Positions 50,101-61,199 of a stretch of 64,000 nt of DNA are shown here, in pieces; the first letter of the stretch is position 1, and every line of letters begins with the position of its first letter. Made by a program: the position numbers and the translations under genes. Source of the stretch: Amyelois transitella (taxonomy: Eukaryota; Arthropoda; Insecta; Lepidoptera; Pyralidae); assembly GCF_032362555.1 (NCBI RefSeq), contig NC_083508.1, positions 5,919,001-5,983,000 of the forward strand. The letters run 5' to 3'. The notes below the pieces were generated by a model. The model saw only the letters and a program-made list of their open reading frames with translations, searched no databases and was not told the origin of the DNA.

Positions 50101-53100
50101 ATAGGTACTCTTATAAAAATAATTGTAAACTTTGGCCATTTATTTAAATTATTGTACAAAGTACAGACGACATTAGCAATGATCATAACAATCTGTAACA
50201 AAACAATAATATCTAATTCAAGTAGAATTAATCAGCCGGGTAACCTAAATGTATCACTCAAGTGATTGTGCTTTGAACCATTAACGACATTTATCGCTTC
50301 TCCAAATCATCATAAAACAAGTTGCCCTCCGCCTCTTACTGTTTACTAAGCTTTCATCTGAATTAACCACACAATGTGTCCTAAATTTATTATTAACTAG
50401 CTGTTGGCCGCGGCTTTGCTCGCGGACCTTATTGCCCTACCTAAACAGTCATTATCCTGAATGAAAGGTGACTTAAGGGGCTTTGGATAAATTTTGTCCG
50501 CAAATTTTTACGCCCAATGACCCGTTTTTCCGCTCCCGTGGGAATTTCGGGAAATCTAAGAAACAACATACATACATACTTTCATAAAATCACGCCACTT
50601 TCCCGGAGAGGTAGGCAGAGACCACATCTTTCCACTTGCAACGGTTCCTGCGTACTTCTTTCGCTTCATTCACATTCATAACTCTCTTCATACAGGCACG
50701 TCGGTTTCGGGTACTCTTGACTTGACCTTTTGCCAGAACTTCTCCTTTTAATTCTGTCTTATACTACTCTGTTATCTACATAGCCTAGTTATGTAATTTA
50801 ATTTATTTTAATCTTTAACCTAAAGATACTTACTGCGTAGTTTAAACCAGTCAAATCAGGATCTCCATTTTTCAACCATTCATAGAATTCCATCGCATTA
50901 TCTGTAGGATCACCTTCTCCATATGTTGCCATACAAAATACGGCTAATGAATTGGGTATGTCTGGTAGTTTCGTGAGTTCTTCCTAAAAGATAAAGAAAA
51001 TATTATTTGTTATCTACTCTAAACATGTCCGCATTAGATTACCGCGACTATTATCACAAGTTCTTTACAAACCATATCACATTCTTCGGGGTCGGCGACC
51101 ATGCCCTTCATTTTGTATCTTGCTCCCTCTTTGGCAAGGCGACCGGCAAACTCTTCTGCGGTACCAGTTTGAGAGCCATAGAAAACTACTAAACTTCTAC
51201 GGGACGTTTGCAACTTTTTTATGAATGAATTTTCGGTCACTTGTATTGATGCTGCTGTTCTGAAAAAAGTAAATTAACTTTCAACTTTAAATATATCTTT
51301 ATTATTAATATGGCATTTCCAAGCAACCTGAGCTTAAGAAAATCTTTTGAAATATACATAATGGTTCTTTTTTACGCTCTAGCTTGTGGAGGTCGTGAAG
51401 GTTGTTTTTTATTGCGGGTGTTTCAGCAGGTATGCAAACCTAGCTACGCACCAATTGAACAGAGAGATGTGAGATGAAGAGACTGGGTTTTTGGTTATTG
51501 AGGTAATGTATCATAACGTAATCATGTTTTAAACAATTACCATAAATTTCAGCTTGTTGGGAATGAATAGCTTTACTGTTATTATTTGGTCTTACTTAAC
51601 CGGACTATTAGGTATAGTTGTAGATATTTTTTATTTGCAATTATAAAATAGCTAGGTACAGTAGATAATAGAGTTATTAAGTGATTCGTTATTTGATGTG
51701 TGTCCGAATCGAACTCCATGCATAACTCTAAACTGACTATTTACATGAGTCGCACTTATCGGCCCTTGGTTCCGAGAGAGTAAAAAAATAACATCAACAC
51801 CGTACTTATATAATTTACCTATATAATTTAAAAAGAGTTTATGTATAGTAATATGTGACTCCCCGTATTGAAATGCTTGGAGGCAGATAGGTAGGTGCCT
51901 CTAGAAAAGGCGAACATATGAAGGAAATCACCGCAAGTTAACAAAATAGAGACTACAGTAGTCTAGGTATGTACCTAAAGTCTCTATACTCTTCCTTCAA
52001 TGCATAAATCTTTATCTGTTACATCTACATTCATTTATTACTACTTCTTATACTTACTTAAATATAGATGTTAACACAACAACTCAGTTGATATAACCTT
52101 GAAACACGTCGAGAAATACAGTGTAATGTAATAAGGTAAGTAGGCATAATAATGTTGTCAAATAATATTTTTGAATAAAACCTTGAACTTTCTCAACTAT
52201 GAGAAGGGCGTCTCAATTACCAAAGAGCTACATTTATATTTTTTTAAATACAAATATACTTATGTGTAGGTTACAAACTTTTGATGATTGACCTCTGTCT
52301 GGGATGTTTACCTATTTATCACTTCTATCCCTATCCCTACTTATATTATAAATTCGAAAGTAACTCTCTATGTCTGTCTGTTACGCTTTCATTCCTTAAC
52401 CACTGAACCGAGTTTGATAATATTTAGCACAAAGACAAAACCTTTAGGAGTAACTAAGATAGGCATTGGCTTTTTTCTAAAAATTCATTGCCTACCTATG
52501 CCGATGCCACGCGGTATACCTAGCTAGTTTTCAAAAAAAAAAGTGCAAGTTGGTTAGTGTTCAAACTAATGTACAAAACTTCGGAAATAGACCTACCACA
52601 GGACATCCGGGTTTAATGAAAGACGTAAGTAAGTAGGTACAATAATAATAATGTAAGGTCAACTTAAATATTCAAGGTAAAGAGAAAATTTTGGCTGTAC
52701 TCTACTATCCTGTGTTATTACCTACTAGCTGCTGTCCGCGACTTCGTCCGCGTAAATTTCGAGTTGAATTTTGTTCATATCAATGATCATATCAAAAATC
52801 TCTCCGTTTCAGTCAAAATACTAAATGTACAGGCAAACTATTTTTACCGTTTTATTATATGTAGTACTTTGATTTTCAGTTTTTTTTAATAAAATACTCA
52901 AACAACACAAAAAAAAATATTTTTAATAAAAAAAATATCTTGTTTTTATTGGGGCTCGAACTTGGATCGCCAATTTCAGTCTCACGCGCCAACCACTGGT
53001 CCATCGAAGCCGTTGCGGTGGTGTCGAAATTAGACTACGTACATACATATGGTCACGTCTATATCCCTTGCGGGGTAGACAGAGCCAACAGGCTTGAAAA

Positions 53101-56100
53101 GACTGAATAGCCACGTTCAGCTATTTGGCTTAATGATAGAATTGAGATTCAAAGAGTGATATCGCCATCGCCTAAAAAAGAATCCCAAGTTTGTAAGCTA
53201 TCTCTTAGTCGCCTTTTACGACATCCATGGGAAAGAGATGGAGTGGTTCTATTCTTTTTTTGTATTGGTGGCGGGAACCATACAGTACTAAAGTAGACTA
53301 ACAAACCAAAAATCTTTTTACGTGAGAATTACGCATGTTATGTGCGGCAAACCAGAATATTATCAAACTAATTTTCACTTATAGTATTTATATAGGTATT
53401 ATGCTGTCGTACAATGATAAATGACTTTGAATTTTAAATTTCGTAACTTATTTGCAGGCAAACTCATGCCTTGAGTTCATTCAAATGACGATAACTTTTT
53501 TTTAGTGAACCGATTTTGATGAAACAAACTTTAAATGTTTTTCTGAGTTAAAACAAAGCAACTGGTGAAAGTTTTAAGTAAATCGGTTCAGTACTTTCGG
53601 AGACAATCGTGATCATACATACAGACAGACAAGAAATTCGAAAAAAATATTTTTGCTTTCTATTTTCAGTCAAAAATACTAAATGTACAGACAAAATATT
53701 TTCTGTTTTATTATATGTATAGATGATAAGTTTATAACATACAAAACAATATTTAGCTCTATCAATGTTTATCATGTGAAATTAGACAAAGTTATCAATA
53801 ATGATATCAGAGTTATCGAATAAGTGTTTTGATGGTTAGCATGATTTTTATTTTTATACGAGAATCTCTGTTAGGTTAGTAGGTACAGAGGTATTGATGA
53901 AATAACCATATCGCTATTATGTAAATTAGTAATATACCTACAAACCTATATGAATTTCATTAACAAAATTTAAATTGCTTTATCAACCGAGTGTGACGCA
54001 CTGTCATACATTTTCACCTAGCATACGTGTACATCTAATATGTAACTATACGTAAGTACTAAGATCTTTATTACTAAACCTAAAACCTTCAATACTTTAA
54101 AAGAGTATTAGAATGCATCTACGTTGATATTTTTACAAAAAATAAGCAAATTATGATCAACTGTTTCTTAGTAAATCACTTACTGAATTAATTACGTGGC
54201 GATTCCGTTCGCTTTTAATAATGCAAGTTATTGCTGAGGCAAGGTGAGATAAGAGGTAGGACTTGCCACTGACCGACTAAGTCCTAACCATTACAACCGT
54301 ACTACTTATAAAGTAAAAGCGAAAATAACTTATTATCCTTCATCTTTCTTCAACGTTTTCGTTTACCGATGAACGAATATTGATGAAATTTTGTGTCCAA
54401 GTACAAGAAACAACCTTTGAGATCAAAAAACAGCATAAAAATGTCTACTTTATATCTGCCCTTAAATATTCGCCTCATAATAAAGACAGATCCCAAAACA
54501 AATAATCGATGCCAGGTTATTAAAATACCTTGGAACTGATTATTTCCCTGCTATTTTCTGCTTTAAATTATCCTTAATTGTAGCTGCGAACCTATTATTT
54601 ATTTTTACAACCCAATTAAATGTTTTATATCCCTTATTTTGGAGGCTGCGTTAAATACATGCCCTTTCATACAAAGTTACAATGCGAAAATATGCCTGTC
54701 TGTATTTTAGGCTTTCGAGTCTAATCCACTGACTGAACCATTACATAACAGGATATCTTTATCATAAATTTGCAAAACAGTGTATCTCTCCCCTTTATTT
54801 TAGGTCTATTGGTACTGTTTACCTCGTGATAGATAACATGATTATATGTAAGTACATACATACATACATATGGTCACGTCTATATCCCTTGCGGGGTAGA
54901 CAGAGCCAACAGTCTTGAAAAGACTGAATGGCCACGTTTAGCTATTTGGCTTAATGATAGAATTGAGATTCAAATAGTGACAGGTTGCTGGCCCATCGCC
55001 TAAAAAGGAATCCCAAGTTTGTAAGCCTATCTCTTAGTCGCCTTTTACGACATCCATGGTAAAGAGATTGAGTGTTCCTATTCTTTTTTGTATTGGTTCC
55101 GGGAACCACACGGCACCAATACAAAAAAGAATATATTATACATGTAAGTATGTATTATATTTCAGGTCAAATATACATATGCCATCGTCGGAATAGCTCG
55201 TGATCACTATTTAAATTTCGTGTAAAGCAATGAATCATAAAAATGTATTCTCTCGTCCACATGCTAGTTTGGATAATTGTGAAGTTGACGTTATTGGATA
55301 AAATGCTGCAGTGCAGTTTGTCACCGCTTCTTCTGCACCTGACACTCTGGAAGCGGCAGTAAACTTAGTTTTAAGTAATTTATTTGATGTCAACCAATGT
55401 TGTGAAAATCTAAAAGGTATGACAATTATTAAGTGATGTTAAAAATGTCCCAAAATAATAACTATAGAGATTTTGAATTTGAATGAGATGTCTAGCGTAA
55501 TATTTTTATGGTAAGGTTGGGTATACACGAGGATGGAGATACACGAAACCCTTTCCAAAACAGATTTGATAATTTAAGTTCAGTAACTACGTAGTCAACA
55601 GAACACGTATGACATGTTTGAGCTTCGATATTCTTTCGTTCATCTTTCTATCGTCCATTGAAAACTTTATAAAACTTGACACTGGCAAAAAGAATAGGCT
55701 TATGAAGAAGTTAGATTGCCAAAACGAAGAAAAATAAAAATAATAATACAAAAAACGTTTTTTTTTCGTATTTTAGCTCCATATAATTGTCGGTAACAGG
55801 AAGACGCTCCAAATTTTCTTACAATATTTAGTGTACCTAAATTTTCTTTCAAAATAAATAATTTAATAAAAATTTAGTAATTATTTATGGGGGCATACAA
55901 CAAACATAATTTTAAGCAGTTTTTAGTCGATATAATGAACAGGTAGAAACGGTGATAATGGTACGGAACCCTTCATGCGCGACTCCGACTCGCACTTGGC
56001 CGGTTTTTAATTTTAATTTAGGGATCCGTTTCAAGAGATTATATAAAATTGTGTCACCCACTCCAATAGTACAAATAGGTAAGTGTAGCTTTTGCCACGT

Positions 56101-57101
56101 ATTGGGAAAGTTTTAATGATAATATTACAATCTAAGTAATCGCTAAAATGACAAAAGAAATAGTTTTAACATGGCATTTATGCCACTTGCGCATAGACAG
56201 ACTTAAAACGTCATCCCCAATCCCAATTTCATGTGGTTCACACCACATGAAGTTGGGATTGGGGACTAAGTGTGACTAAGATTACTAAGTACATACATAG
56301 ATTTTACTAGTCCATTAACTACATAAATAATAACACATCAAGAGCATAGACTAAATTACACAATTTACCAATCCCAACTTCGTGTCATTACTACTTAGAT
56401 GTAGGTAGGTACCTACATAATAGGTATAAAACACCTGTCTTCAATCAAGATGTACTTAAGTTGTTATAATTTTTTTCGGTGTGAAGTATAAATTACTAAG
56501 TACCTACTTTCTAGTTAGGGAGGAACCTAACTCGATAAGAAATAATATTTGGATGACCTTACGGACGAACATTTAATGTAAGTAGGTACTTACTTACCTA
56601 CATATTTTTTTCAACTTAGGTAAGTACGAGTACCTACTTACTAATTCCTTTGATAAAAGAACCAGTATCATCTATTCGTAAAAGTGCAATTTGACTTTGA
56701 TAGATGCAATTTTGGATGCAATGCAAAGATAAGTTCACAAAATCCCTTTCCACTGGAATAATGAAAAAGATCAATGTCGTTCTGAGAACGGAATACCTAA
56801 GTATAATTTTAAAGTTCTGTTATTTAAAAAAAATCTGATACTGACTACCTTGGTTACGCTTAGTACTTATTTACCAAAACATTTAGTTATTTATAATGAA
56901 TGATACTTACTGTATTGAATATTTGCTTAGTACTATTTCATCTTTCTTGTTTTCTTTCCTAGAACTGTACAGCCACCAAACCGCTGCTCCTAGCAGCACC
57001 ACCAGCATTACAATATCAAATGTACTGAACAGCGATCCCCCCGCGGCTGCGGCTGCAGCTGTAGCAGCATCCTTTATCATGTCCTGTTTACTGTCTGACA
57101 T
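38188..57101 (-). CDS. CPR: NADPH-cytochrome P450 reductase
   Basis: Twelve coding exons, all GT-AG and in phase: 56911-57101, 51073-51259, 50834-50983, 49501-49625, 48905-49096, 48052-48179, 47573-47814, 44350-44547, 40929-41092, 38950-39124, 38595-38752 and 38188-38332 (684 residues, close to other insect CPRs). It is a diflavin enzyme of the ER membrane that moves electrons NADPH to FAD to FMN to P450s. A membrane anchor spans residues 28-45 ([19 protein letters not shown]). The FMN domain has [10 protein letters not shown] (92-101), [10 protein letters not shown] and [11 protein letters not shown]. The FAD/NADPH module has RYYSISSS (462-469), [20 protein letters not shown], the catalytic Cys in VCGDA and terminal DVWS. 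The start ATG has a favourable context (caaaATG). Introns total about 17 kb and are full of repeats. A shortened tandem paralogue lies 3.8 kb downstream. Confidence 0.96.
39235..40560 (-). mobile_element. 5'-truncated LINE reverse transcriptase in CPR intron
   Basis: Minus-strand frames in order encode the RT fingers and palm ([20 protein letters not shown]), the YADD catalytic box ([10 protein letters not shown]), the thumb and the C-terminal tail ([29 protein letters not shown]). Frameshifts and stops separate them. A (TTTA)n tract at about 39238-39262 forms the 3' tail. It is a jockey/CR1-like LINE, inactive, in the same direction as CPR, between the exons at 40929 and 39124. Confidence 0.88.
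41375..41620 (+). repeat. dispersed repeat D copy in CPR intron
   Basis: Carries 'ggtagacagagccaacagtc', 'ttcagctgtttggct', 'aattgagattcaa' and the terminal 'ggaaccacacgac'. Confidence 0.75.
41757..42075. mobile_element. two SINE A copies in head-to-head inversion
   Basis: 41757-41920 is a minus-oriented SINE body and tail without its tRNA head. 41923-42075 is a plus-oriented copy that starts inside the head ('acgcttgtctgtgacacc') and keeps the B box. Together they form a potential long hairpin whose arms share 'gaggctaactcaatc' and 'gttagtatct'. Confidence 0.8.
42105..42275 (-). repeat. dispersed repeat D copy, minus
   Basis: Contains 'cgatgggcagcaacttgtca', 'gctgaacgtggc' and 'ttggctctgtctacccc', directly following the SINE pair. 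Confidence 0.75.
42485..43010 (+). repeat. repeat C and related fragments
   Basis: A repeat C copy begins 'actagctgtgcccgtaactt' at 42484. A related piece at 42780-42960 carries 'gataaaagtagcctac' and 'cgttcggtagattttgcgtg'. Both are common in the CPR introns. Confidence 0.65.
44050..44338 (-). repeat. repeat C, inverted copy beside CPR exon 8
   Basis: Reverse orientation copy ending 'cgcggacgaagttgcgggca', 12 bases or so before the exon 44350-44547 donor region. It overlaps the intron start, so it inserted almost at the splice donor. Confidence 0.7.
44810..45830 (-). mobile_element. mariner transposase remnant, copy 2
   Basis: On the minus strand from 45771 down: the N-terminal HTH part ([39 protein letters not shown]), a deletion, then catalytic [12 protein letters not shown] near 45180-45200 and the C-terminal [15 protein letters not shown] near 45070-45090. 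Frame breaks make it inactive. It lies in the CPR intron between the exons at 47573 and 44547 and matches copy 1 at 4.7-5.3 kb. Confidence 0.85.
45930..46135 (+). repeat. repeat C variant
   Basis: Starts 'gcccgcgacttcgtccgca' and contains 'gataaaaagtagcctatgtg' and 'ggttcagtagtttttgcgtg'. Non-coding. Confidence 0.65.
48290..48450 (-). repeat. repeat C fragment
   Basis: Same segment as 44075-44235: 'gaagagtttgtttgtttgaa', 'caggaactactggttcgaatt', 'catcacgctgcaac' (each within the 20-base limit when read in parts). Confidence 0.6.
48455..48560. repeat. iterated AATACTAGG inverted repeats
   Basis: 'aatactagg' and its inverse 'cctagtatt' alternate three times within 105 bases, with a second inverted pair 'aataattctttta' and 'taaaagaattatt' between them. 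It lies in the CPR intron just upstream of repeat-free DNA. It would form nested stems. Confidence 0.8.
50398..50730. repeat. repeat C fragment plus inverted repeat F
   Basis: 50398-50570 is a repeat C copy ('agctgttggccgcggctttg', 'ccgctcccgtgggaatttc'). 50575-50730 is the inverse of the repeat F copy at 19.04-19.24 kb ('ggagaggtaggcagagacc'). Confidence 0.65.
53037..53290 (+). repeat. dispersed repeat D copy
   Basis: Well preserved: 'cccttgcggggtagacagag', 'gccacgttcagctatttgg', 'catgggaaagagatggagtg' and a 'gggaaccata' end. Confidence 0.8.
54862..55125 (+). repeat. dispersed repeat D copy
   Basis: Almost identical to the 53.0 kb copy over the first 180 bases ('cccttgcggggtagacagag', 'gacaggttgctggcccatcg'). 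It ends 'gggaaccacacggcacc' followed by a short inverted echo 'aatacaaaaaagaat'. Confidence 0.8.
55243..55445 (+). repeat. dispersed repeat B, copy 2
   Basis: Same order of blocks as at 16.4 kb ('tgaagttgacgtta', 'ctgcagtgcagtttgt', 'ggaagcggcagtaaactta', 'gtcaaccaatgttg'). Confidence 0.75.
56215..56264. repeat. hairpin with 23-base arms
   Basis: The left arm 56215-56237 and right arm 56242-56264 are inverse except for one base, around a four-base loop. The sequence 'ccaatcccaa' recurs once more near 56370. It lies in the first CPR intron. Confidence 0.85.
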
Positions 57102-57720
57102 TTTGGAGGTTACTTGTTATTCAAATGTTCGTTAAAAATTTTTAATAGCAACTCAATTCAATCTACCAACTTCGTATTGACTCAATTATCATTTAACTAC
57201 ACCACTATATCGTCTCACTTAAAACACTAATGTAACCACACTAGACCCGTAAATACCTACTGTATGTGATAATGGTACGTTCGTGGAACGTGCGTGACGT
57301 GACTGACTGAACTGGCATAGTGAGCGAGCCAATCGATAGCAATGTCTCGGTCTAAATACACGAAACAGCCGCGATTATAGTCGAGGAAAACCGATAGGAA
57401 AGACACGTACGCAAGCAGCAAGTCGTTCACCGTCACCGTTCGCGTCCACAAGTGACAACTCACAATCATATGCACAACTCGCACAAAAGCGGCACTTAAA
57501 ACAAACTGCCTGTGCTAAAGTCCACGTGCCTCGCAGCGTAGCGACTGGTCTCAGATACCTGTCAGCTAGACTGAGTGGAGTGTAACTTAACACGACAAAT
57601 TGAGACTGGCTTGACACACTGGTGAGCAGCGGTCACTGTGGTGTGTGGTCTGGTCAGTCACGTAATGTGACAATGCGGTCACTAGTCGTATAGCTCTCGC
57701 AGTTTTTGATGAATTAAGCA
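57102..57720 (-). promoter_or_regulatory. CPR 5' flank and likely promoter
   Basis: Upstream of the CPR start codon. It is less AT-rich than its surroundings, with CpG-bearing words such as 'cgtgcgtgacgtgac' near 57285. The transcription start cannot be placed. Short open frames here show no domain. Confidence 0.4.
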
Positions 57721-58910
57721 ATGTGGCGAGCTAGGCATTTCAAAACTACTTATGCAATAGAGTAGAGCATATTGCAATTCGGATAATTAACAACCCTATA
57801 TCACAAACAATATAATAAGCGGAATGTAAATTTATTTTACATCACACATACCCAGGCAGCACATTTAGGTAGCTTGTTGAATGTGTACCTATCCCAAAAA
57901 CTGCTACACGACATCGAGTGCGATCTTAACAGTGGTGTTCCTGTCCTAGACACGAAGGCGAACTTACGGCAGGGCAAATTATAAATTTAAATACATATGT
58001 AAATATGAATTTTAAACTTTAATTTTAAACTTAACCTTCCATTAGGTAGGTACACACGAGGCGAGGATCTACTTATGATACATATTTTTGGCACTGATAT
58101 TTTGCAGAAAGGAATGTTTGATAAACTGCTAGTTTGTCGTCATGGGTCAATTAAGCTAAATGCAAACGGACATTGTGAATCCACAAGGATTCCTTGTGAT
58201 TTATGGAACCCTAATTCATTTATTCTAGATGAATCATCTATGAACTGTTCCTACATTTAAATAAAACTAGTGCTATCAGTAAGTACGTTCTTTTGTATTT
58301 GATATAATTGTAAGTTGTAATCATGTTGCTGTGCATGACATAGCAATTCAACTTATAAGAAATCATCGTTATATTTTTACACACTAATCAAAACGATAAT
58401 AAAGGTCACAATCACAAATAAAAACACTGGTTAAGTAGGTACCTACATATAGATACATCAATTCACGTCCAGAATATAATATGAATATTAATTTATGTAT
58501 AAAACGTACTTAAAATAGGCTGAATGTGTGCGCTGTTTATTTTATTGAAATATGGAGATCTATCTATCAAGTTTCTAAAGAAACATGATTTTGCAGAAAA
58601 ACACCGTCCTCCATTTTAATATGTATTATTTGCTCGTGTGACGCAATATCAGGTCAGGCACTCAAGGTGACGGCCAGAAAGGTACTACATAGTCGCCACT
58701 GGAGCAACATTAGTCTACAGCAGTGATACCTGCAATACTGAACTCCGCGTATATTTATAAAAAAGCTGAATAAAACAATAACTTTAAGACGTAGTTACTA
58801 ATAAGTAACACCTATTATGTATTCTGAGAAATAGGTACCTAAGTAACTAGTTATGTCTGTTCATTTTTCTCATGGCTAACATGGGCGAAGGTAGTTTGAC
58901 GCCGCAGAAC
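57721..58910. other. AT-rich intergenic DNA
   Basis: No gene recognised. It contains short 'taggtaggtac' type words seen throughout the window. Confidence 0.4.
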
Positions 58911-58919
58911 ATACATAAA

Positions 58920-59130
58920 AATATATATAATCACGTTTTTATCCCATTTCGGGGTAGACAGAGCCAGATGTCTTGAAAAGACTAATAGACCACGTAGCGC
59001 TGTTTTGCACAGAATTGAGATTCAAATGAGACAAGTCCCAAGTCTATAAGCCTATCCCATAGTCGCCTTTTACGACATCCATGGAAAAGAGATGAAGTTG
59101 TCCTATTATTTTTTCTATTGGTCCTCACCA
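58920..59130 (+). repeat. dispersed repeat D copy, diverged
   Basis: 'tttcggggtagacagagcc', 'gaattgagattcaaa', 'tagtcgccttttacgacatc' in order; the 3' end is lost. Confidence 0.7.
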
Positions 59131-59392
59131 ATAAAAATAACGAATAAAGAATAACGCGACGAAATCTGTTTGAAAAACCTATAACTATCACGCGCGCTTT
59201 ATTCCTGCAGTTCACACAGACACAATCGCCGACATGAGTTGTAAGCCGCAGCACAGACTGCGATTAAATTTCGTCGAACCCGAGGTCCATATGTCCGCGT
59301 CATGGCAGCCATACGTAAGGCATCATGACCCACCAACGATGACCGAAGTCAAAAGTAAGTTATAGCAGGAGCGATGATTCGGCTCGACCGAC

Positions 59393-59450
59393 ACCAAAGG
59401 GAAGATCGTTCGCCAGGCTAGGTATTATGCCTGGGGAACCGCGGCTCCGA
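59393..59450 (+). repeat. short LINE-associated repeat, second copy
   Basis: Matches 35838-35905 and, more weakly, 60896-60945. The last two flank the LINE fragment between them. Confidence 0.5.
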
Positions 59451-59659
59451 CGATGTTGTGTCGGAAATTGTATATATGCTCCAATCTGTGAAATCTCTGC
59501 TAGTACGATTTAGACTTTTCGCTGTTTTTGTCTCATAATGTCGCGTGATTGGTTGTTGTAACTTGTGGCGTATAGATGTCGCCACATAAGTATTTGGCCT
59601 AATGGGTGTACCAACCATCCGGTAATACGAGCCGAATCTTGGGAGGAGTGCGCTGCTCT

Positions 59660-60945
59660 CGCGTTTGCTCGCCAATAGCGTATCCTACCGTGGCGATGTA
59701 ATTGCCTTTGTACCTATATATAGTCCCCTGGTCAGGGATTTGGCCTCCTTTTTAATCGCGATCCGATCGCTGAGTGCACGTCGCAGTGGAAGACGCCGTC
59801 TCTTCTGTGCACCCTGTGCGCGCGGGAGTACCACAGGGAAGCTGCTTGTCCCCGGCCTGCTACGCCGCGTTTACCGACGATATCCCTGCCGTCGGCCAGG
59901 TGGAGCTGGCGCTGTACGCTGACGATGCGGCGTACTACGCGTCGTCTATACGCCCGCTGTACGCCACCAAGAGGCTGCAGCCCACACTGGATGCTCTGCC
60001 GGGCTGGCTCTCCAAATGGAGGCTCTCGGTAAACGTCGGCAAGACGCAAGCTATCATGACGGGGACAAGACCCCAGCCGCCTCCACTGCGACTGGCAGCC
60101 GCACGTCAAATATCTGGGAGTGGCGTCGTGGCGAAGACCAAGGCAGCCAGGGGGAAGCTTCACGTAGTCCTCTCCTCCAGCCTCCCCCTGAGGACGAAGC
60201 TCGGGATCTTCCTCAAGAAAAGAACCTCAGTCTCAGAGCAGTCGTCGCAGCCCCGCGTTACGTGAGGAACTCGACGATCCTCAGGGACCTGAAGTGGGAG
60301 AGCCTAGACGACTTCGTGGCCCGGCTGGCCACGAAGATGTTCGAGAGGGCGGACGCATCATCGCATAGCCACCTGCGCCGCATCGCGCCGCTCCACGCCC
60401 GCCTCCGCCGCACTCCGGACCGTCAGATGAAGCCCTCCCCTCGCTGCCTTGCGGCAGACGTCGTCGGCCAGTGACGACGCCGCCGCCGATGGGAACTCCC
60501 AGAAGAAAGAAGATGAAAACCCAGGCCGCCACGGCCGCTCCGTTGACCTGCCTACAGCTGTAGGCAGCGAAGAAGCTAATGAAGAGGGCCAAAAGCCCTG
60601 ACCATTTACTCCGACTCCTCCTTAAGGAGTATGGGAAGACCCCACGTCGTCGTCGAATACCCCAAGAGGACGCCGAAATTCTCGACAACTTGCCGCCCGC
60701 TCCCCAAGCGATCGACCCGAGTTCCGTATGCGCTATACTGCGCGAACGAGAGACTCGGGTCGACCACCACTCCAAGAAGTCGTTGACGTGACGCTTTTGA
60801 TAGAAGTTCCCCCGAACTGGATCAAGGGTGGCATCTATTTTGACCCGCAAGGTGGCAGTGGCCAAGGCCTTCCGTCAACATCTTGTAGATATTTGGCAGC
60901 TCAAAGGGAAGATCTTTCGCAGGGCTAGGCGTTGTGTCTACCCGT
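59660..60945 (+). mobile_element. GC-rich LINE reverse transcriptase fragment
   Basis: The plus strand encodes RT block RAGVPQGSCLSPACYAAF and the catalytic YADD box (VELALYADDAAYYAS) at 59830-59945, followed by a thumb-like LDALPGWLSKWRLSVNVGKT. After a frameshift comes a C-terminal part (LRDLKWESLDDFVARLATKM) near 60280-60350, then a short frame at 60579-60791. The GC content is far above the flanks, unlike the AT-rich LINE at 39.2-40.6 kb. It is jockey-like, 5' truncated and frameshifted. Confidence 0.88.
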
Positions 60946-60964
60946 GCAGATGGTAAAAGTCAAT

Positions 60965-61180
60965 GAAGGCTTTTAAACTTGGGATTCCTTTTTTTAGTCG
61001 ATGGGCTAGTAAACTAGGCTGTCACTATTTGAATCTCAATCCCATCAATAAGTCATACAGCTGAACGTGGGCTTTTCAAGACTTTGTCTGCCCCGTTAAA
61101 GATGTGCACGACGCAGTCATACTAGACTGCGCCGTGTGGTTCCCGGCACTTAATATATACAAGAATAGGACCAGTCCATT
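60965..61180 (-). repeat. dispersed repeat D copy, minus
   Basis: 'gtcgatgggctagtaaac', 'gctgaacgtgggc' and 'gccgtgtggttcccggcac' identify a minus-oriented, rearranged copy. Confidence 0.65.
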
Positions 61181-61199
61181 TATTTCCTATGATGTTATA

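Larger units (their letters stand above)
51260..56910 (-). other. large first coding intron of CPR
   Basis: A 5.65-kb intron with phase 2 borders (GTAAGT at its 5' end, ttttttcag at its 3' end). It contains repeat C at 52727-52860 and 53460-53720, repeat D at 53037-53290 and 54862-55120, repeat B at 55243-55440 and a hairpin at 56215-56264. No other gene is visible. Introns this size near the start of a gene often carry regulatory sites, but none is identifiable here. Confidence 0.8.

Noticed and set aside
57257-57617. Minus-strand ORFs upstream of the CPR start as extra coding sequence
   Set aside because: Two overlapping frames, neither in frame with CPR nor similar to any reductase; the region fits 5' flank or UTR.
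59732-60865. Long minus-strand and alternate-frame ORFs over the GC-rich block
   Set aside because: They are shadows of the plus-strand LINE frames, where the reverse transcriptase motifs including YADD are found.
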